64,000 nt of DNA from Sphaerolaimus hirsutus (lineage: Eukaryota > Nematoda > Chromadorea > Monhysterida > Sphaerolaimidae), in assembly GCA_964036195.1 (NCBI GenBank), contig OZ038460.1, positions 4,715,504 through 4,779,503 of the forward strand. The letters are read 5' to 3'. Below are positions 59,348-64,000 of the stretch, piece by piece (within the stretch, counting starts at the first letter, position 1; each line of letters starts with the position of its first letter). The notes beneath the pieces were generated by a model. It ran no database searches. It worked only from the letters and a program-made list of their open reading frames with translations, and had not been told where the DNA came from. The position numbers and the translations under genes were made by a program.

Positions 59348-62300
59348 GCCTGGAGGCGGTGCCGTGCGTGCTGCGCCGCGGCGAGAACGGCAACGTTATC
59401 GGCTTCCTGATACGGCCCGCCGGCGCCGCCCAGTCTGCCGCGACTGCAGTTGGTGGTCACTCGGCGGCAGCGTTCCCGCCGCCGGTCGCCGCCGCCGCGC
59501 CGCCGGCCCCGGCCGCGCTGCCAACGAGCTGCGCCGCTGCGACGGATTCAGGTAGGGGTGCGATGTTGCCGTGGGTACGCACACAGTAGTTGACATGTCT
59601 AATTCGTGTCAACTGAATGTCAACTAAATGATACAAAATGTGTTTTCAAAGCATCACGCTTTTTTCAGGCGGCGTCGACGGCGGCTGCAGGCAGACGTCC
59701 GCCGTTTTTACGCTTGCCTCTGGCGCCGCGGCGACAGTTCCAGACAATAACACTCTTTTTATACAGACTGTTCCTAGCAGTTCAAATGTGCAGGTGAAGT
59801 TTTGACTTAATGTGACATTATGATTGATTTTTATTGGATATTTATCGACAACTTTTCTGACTAGGGATTTATTCGAGCGGATATTTTCGTCAAAAAATTA
59901 CAGCTTTAAATTTCTTTTAGTTGACGGGTGCATGAATATGGTCTAGGGGTACTATACTAATTTGTAGTATTTTAAATTACTTGTCAACGTTGTTCACACT
60001 GCACGGAATTCGCATTCCGTTATTCAAGCGTGGAATTTGCCTAGTATGCCCTTTGTTCTATTGTAGTGTTCTACATATTACGCTGCTTTTTTTCAGGGCT
60101 GTTTTCTATTTACAGAAGAGTAAGGGGGGTTATTTTATACTCAAAGACGGAGTTATTGAAGGGGGGGGGGGGAGTTGTTCGAGGTAATGCAGTGTTTCAA
60201 CGGCACTCAGGTCAAAACCAAGCCAGCAGCCATCCGTCCACGCGGCGACCGCCCCATCCAACCCAAGCCGGTCGGATCCGCAGCGCGGCAGAATGCTGCA
60301 GCGGCGTCGTCAACATCGACATCAACATCAGCATCGACATCAGCATCGACATCGACATCAACAGTCGACAATGGCAACAACAACATCGGCGGCACTGTGA
60401 ACAGAACGGCGGCAAGGCGGCCGGCTGCCGCGCGCCCGCGCAAGCCGAAGGGCGGCGATGCGAGGCTGCTGCCCGCTGCGACGGCCGACTGCAGCGCCGC
60501 CGCCAACGACGGCCTGCCCAGTATCATCGACAACACCAGCCAGCACTTTATCAATTCGTGCAGTCTAGGCGGCAGCGCGTCCATGCAGCAGCAACATGTG
60601 AGTGGATATTTTTTGGTGGCGTTTGAGCGTTAGGTTTTGTTCTTCGGAATATTGTTTTTCAATGCATTTTGTTTTAGTATGATATATGCAAAATCGGTTT
60701 GAATAACTTTACTGGGTAAAACTCATTTCCATGCTCAATACTTAGACATTGAGCTTTTACACATATTACCGTATTTTCTCGAATTAGAGTTATTTTCCAT
60801 CAGAAGTTTTTGAGGAGGAGTAATTTTTCCTCGGGATACTTGGACTTCATTCATTGTATGAATGTTTTCTGTCAACTCATGTAATTCAGGTATTTACTGT
60901 TCAGCAATAACAAAAAAAATGTGTATAAACTGGTGGACAATTTAAATGGAAAATTGACTACATAAATTTATGTATCTGCCGTCGCTCCTTACACTTTTTT
61001 GTATCGTTTTCAACCAGAAGGGGTTAATTTTTTCTCACCTGGTCAACAGGGGTAGTTATTCGAGGATACACGGTATATTAATGAACTATTAAAAATTGCC
61101 GTAGTTCATCCACACTTCCCAGGCACACCAAAGCAACTACGACTACAACACGCACCAGAACGGCGCCAGCGAGCTGAGCCAACTCCTAGAAGACATCCCC
61201 TCATCCGACCTCGTCCGACTCCTCGCCGAGAGCGAGTCCGTGCTGGGCGCAGACAGTGGCGGCAAAGCGGCGCCCGGCGGCACAACCGTCGTCGAGGCGT
61301 CCGGCTACCAGCAGCACTACGCCGCCGCCACCGGGTGCGACACGCTGCGCGACCAGCTGCTCGGCACCGCCGCCGGCCACCAGCTCAACGTGGACACGCT
61401 CGTCGACCGGCCCAGCTGCCAGTACGCCCGAGGGGATAGTTCGCACGCGGGTGCGCAGCCGCGGCAGCAGCACGATGGTGGCTATGCGCAGCGGCAGGCG
61501 GCCGACGCCGCGCTGCAGCAACAGCAGCAGATGCACATTTCGGTGCCGCCGTCGCCGCAGCAACGATTTGGGCAGTATCAACAGCAGCAGGTTTGGATAA
61601 TTCATTTTCATATATGCGTTTCTGGTTGTCATTTAGTTGACATTGAGTCGACACGGATTTGCGATGTCAACTAGCGTGTGTGGGCCCATAAACCCGTAAC
61701 AACCAAGTGCTTCACACAACCACCAAAAACAGCTGTAATTTCGAGTATACCGAATGAAGCGCATACTTTGCACAGAACCCTACCATAATTTAATGAAAAA
61801 AATCTCGTGATAAATTTCGTAATTAATTATTCTATGTACCAATCCAGAGTACGTCGCGGCAGCAATTCGGCATGGGTCTAACCTCAGTGGGCACGCCCGA
61901 CTCGGGCGTTCACTCAGTGGCGGGCAGCCCGCAAACGTGTTCCAGTTCAGCGCAACAGCACGTGCAGCATCACCCGCAGCAGCAACAACACCAGCAGCAG
62001 TTCGGCGCGCCGCCGGGCCTCATGTCGCCCGGCTTGAAGGCGCCGTGCGGCACGCAAATCTCGCCGTCGTGCAGTTCGTCGGCTGGGTCCGTGCCGCCGC
62101 CGCCCATGCGCTATGATGGGTACGCGGCTGCAGCGAGTACCAGTTGTGCACCCGTACCGACCCCTCTGGCTGTGGAAAGTCGATACGAGCCGATTAGTGA
62201 CGCTGAGTCGATTAATTTGCCGCCCATGCCGTGTCAGCCTGATGCGCAGCAGCTACAACAGCAGCAATCGAAGTTGGTGCAACTGGGTTTATTCTTTCAA

Positions 62301-64000
62301 TTAGTTGGAGGGTTGAAGGGTTAGAGAATGATATAGCATAAATATAAATCTCAACATTCGATATCTTTGAAATTATCGACATTTGAAGTGAAAAACTATT
62401 GATAGTCGATGTCCGATACTAGGTATACATATGTCGTTTTGGCCATAGTGTTCAATTTTTATTTTGTAATTACTTACTCGGCGGACCGCAGAGTATGTGC
62501 AGAATCTTGCCATGATTTAATGTATAAAATCTTGTGATAAATTTCTTTATTAGTCCATAGTAAAAACGGAATATTATGATGAAAAAAACTGTGTCACTAT
62601 TCAGATGGGTTATTGTAGGTTTCCATTTACTAAGTGTAATGTCCGCCGAGTATAGGTATTTACTGTTGATTACTTTGTAGGAGAGAAACCCAGACAATTT
62701 GCAATATGCAAACTTGCAATGTAAATCAAAAATTAACGAAATCGTGCACTAGTATTTAAACAGGACATGTCACATGACATGATGCTATATGGCAGTCGTT
62801 ACTAGGGATACATAAAAACCATAACTTTCCTAAAAAGCTGTAGTGCATAGATACTGTTTGGTCAGTGTAACTTTGCAGACAAGTTTACCATGAAAAAGCA
62901 ACCCAGCCAAAACATGTCGCATGAAATGGCACTTTACACACTATTTTACTAATGGTAAACTTATAATTTAGTGAACTCATTTTTCAACTTCTGAGCGTAT
63001 CTGAGTTTTACCGAAATGAGCTGTTCGTTAACTGCAGATGACGGAGATTAAAAATAACGCATTAAAAATTAAATTAAAAAATTAAATTAAAAAATTAAAA
63101 TTAAAAAAACTCAGATGCACTCAGAAATTGAAAAATGAGTTTATCAAATTCTTTGTTTACACTTAGTATGTTAGTATGTTGCATCAATATGTTACATAAA
63201 AAGTACATTTAATTGTCAATTAAGTATATGTAGGTATATTTATAGGTATTTAAAATAACCGTCCCTCAAACCTGCAGCGCCGCCGACGAAAGACCAACTT
63301 CATCTAGCTCAACTGCCACAGGAATTATCGAAGAAACTGCACCGACATTGGCGCAGCATTTCGAAACATCTCAGACTGCAGGAAGGAGTAAAAGAAAGCG
63401 AAAGAGATTAAAGAAAAAAAGAGTGAAAGTTCCCGCTGGTGGAGATTTTACGGATATGCCCAAATTGACGCCGATTTGTTCGAGTAATGATGAAATTAGC
63501 GAGCAGGAGATCGACACTCGTGAGTTATTTTGATTTACATTTGAGCGGCGTAATTTTCTAGAAACAATTAATAAATAATTAAGTAATTAATAAAGGTTTT
63601 CAACAATATCTTTCATATCTTTTTATTATATATATTTAAATCCGGTGTCCATCAGCGATGACTTTATTAATACAAATTTATTTAATAATTCATTAAGTAA
63701 GGTAATGAAAAAGAAAAATAATTAATTTTGCGTGTCTGAACCTTTTTTTATCGAATCAACGCTCACTACGATGATATCTACAAACTAAATAATTTCCCAA
63801 TATCCAGGCTCCAAAACCCGCTCGGACGGAAGGAGGAGCTCCAGCGAACGTTTCGAATCCGTCTGCAAGGAAGTATTAGCTGGAAAATCAAACACCACTC
63901 CACCACCTGCAGAATCTCACAGCAGCACCACAGTGGCTGCTGGCACAGCTGCCACTGCTGCCACCTGCAACTTGGATCCCTGCCAAGATCCTGGCACCCT
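59344..64000 (+). CDS. Gln/Ser/Ala-rich probable nuclear protein, 5' part
   Basis: Seven exons join in frame: 59344-59551, 59669-59793, 60211-60597, 61123-61590, 61848-62272, 63278-63519, 63808-beyond 64000 (phases 1,0,0,0,2,1). About 682 residues are visible and the gene is open at the window end. I do not recognise the family. Visible are a non-repetitive N-terminus (MSLEAVPCVLRRGENGNVIG), Ala/Pro-rich and Ser/Thr-rich runs, a Leu-rich acidic stretch ELSQLLEDIPSSDLVRLLAE (about 256-275), poly-Gln tracts, TPDSGVHSVAGSP (about 412-424), and a strongly basic cluster SKRKRKRLKKKRVKV (about 575-589), a likely nuclear localisation signal. Such composition is common in transcription and chromatin regulators; an ash1/SET-type protein is only a guess. 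The exon 5 donor (AA|GTTGGT) is weak and was chosen on phase, so an extra exon in 62273-63277 is possible. Confidence 0.75.
59572..59630. repeat. Left-end fragment of a Harbinger-related MITE
   Basis: GTGGGTACGCACACAGTAGTTGACATG... resembles the left end of the element at 7407 (CACAGTAGTTGACAT, TTCGTGTCAACTGAAT). It lies just inside intron 1 of the Gln-rich gene. The matching right-end fragment is 2 kb away at 61630-61687. Confidence 0.5.
60767..61075. repeat. TACCGTATTTTC-family element in intron 3 of the Gln-rich gene
   Basis: It starts TACCGTATTTTCTCGAATTA and ends TTCGAGGATACACGGTA, with degenerate interior. A separate fragment (GGTTATTTTATACTCAAAGA, G-run) lies at about 60120-60190, directly before the exon 3 acceptor. 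Confidence 0.6.
61630..61687. repeat. Right-end fragment of a Harbinger-related MITE
   Basis: TTTAGTTGACATTGAGTCGA and GCGATGTCAACTAGCGTGTG ending in GGGCCC match the right end of the 7407-7635 element. No matching target duplication with the 59572 fragment (flanks differ), so they are more likely two separate remnants. Confidence 0.5.
62475..62652. repeat. TACTCGGCGGACCGCA MITE, short form
   Basis: The left is TACTCGGCGGACCGCAGAGT and the right AATGTCCGCCGAGTA, TA-bordered. The interior is shared with 22999-23175 (CGGAATATTATGATGAAAAA). A degraded half copy is at about 61743-61840. It lies in intron 5 of the Gln-rich gene. Confidence 0.75.
62950..63180. repeat. Inverted-repeat element in intron 5 of the Gln-rich gene
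   Basis: AACTCATTTTTCAACTTCTG and ATCTGAGTTTT on the left are mirrored by AAAACTCAGATGCACTCAGA and AATTGAAAAATGAGTTT on the right. The centre is a degenerate ATTAAAAATTAAATTAAAAA run. Class unknown. Confidence 0.55.

Noticed and set aside
60207-60584. - strand open frame opposite exon 3 of the Gln-rich gene
   Set aside because: It reflects GC-rich trinucleotide runs (GACATC, GCC) read backwards; the + strand frame joins in phase with exons on both sides.
59572-61687. One Harbinger-related element carrying two exons of the Gln-rich gene
   Set aside because: Left- and right-end fragments flank exons 2-4, but the bases outside them do not match (CGT against ATA), the ends are incomplete, and the exons are in frame with exons outside. 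Two independent remnants are more likely.

Overview
The window is metazoan nuclear DNA. It carries split genes with canonical GT-AG introns, long AT-rich introns and intergenic DNA dense with short DNA transposons, and animal-specific protein families. Nothing fixes the species. I would call it an invertebrate, possibly an arthropod, at low confidence. I worked by reading reading frames, splice sites and codon phase by eye; no search was run.

Four protein-coding genes can be assembled. (1) A tensin-family SH2-PTB protein lies on the + strand, 2659-7366, with 5 coding exons and 333 codons. (2) TM9SF4, a nine-membrane-span Golgi/endosome protein, lies on the - strand, 21626-9578, with 14 coding exons and 631 codons. 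(3) GTP-dependent phosphoenolpyruvate carboxykinase lies on the + strand, 22819-34738. It has two alternative first coding exons and ten shared exons, giving 642 or 639 residues. (4) The 5' part of a Gln/Ser/Ala-rich, probably nuclear protein lies on the + strand from 59344 past the window end, with 7 exons visible. Every junction in all four keeps frame. Tensin and TM9SF4 converge. TM9SF4 and PEPCK diverge from a shared gap of about 1.2 kb. PEPCK and gene 4 are separated by about 24.5 kb with no recognisable gene.

The rest is mostly transposon-derived. It includes a decayed PIF/Harbinger element with transposase remnants (17218-20755) and short elements sharing its ends; several hAT-type elements with exact 8-bp target duplications (10196-10642, 14918-15364, 23238-23546, 44799-45370, 53768-55058, 55078-55569); TA-flanked elements, including an 80-bp mariner-like hairpin and a 951-bp foldback; a 1.46-kb foldback inside a PEPCK intron; and many copies of a family with ends TACCGTATTTCCTCG and C/G homopolymer runs.

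The most interesting observation is in PEPCK. Intron 5 (30779-30971) consists, end to end, of one copy of a palindromic short element. The element's two termini supply the splice donor (G|GTGCCA) and acceptor (CTGCCCCCCAG|G), and removing it restores a conserved Glu-Gly-Trp-Met-Ala-Glu stretch. Related copies elsewhere carry the same potential splice sites at their ends, as expected of an introner, a transposon that generates introns.
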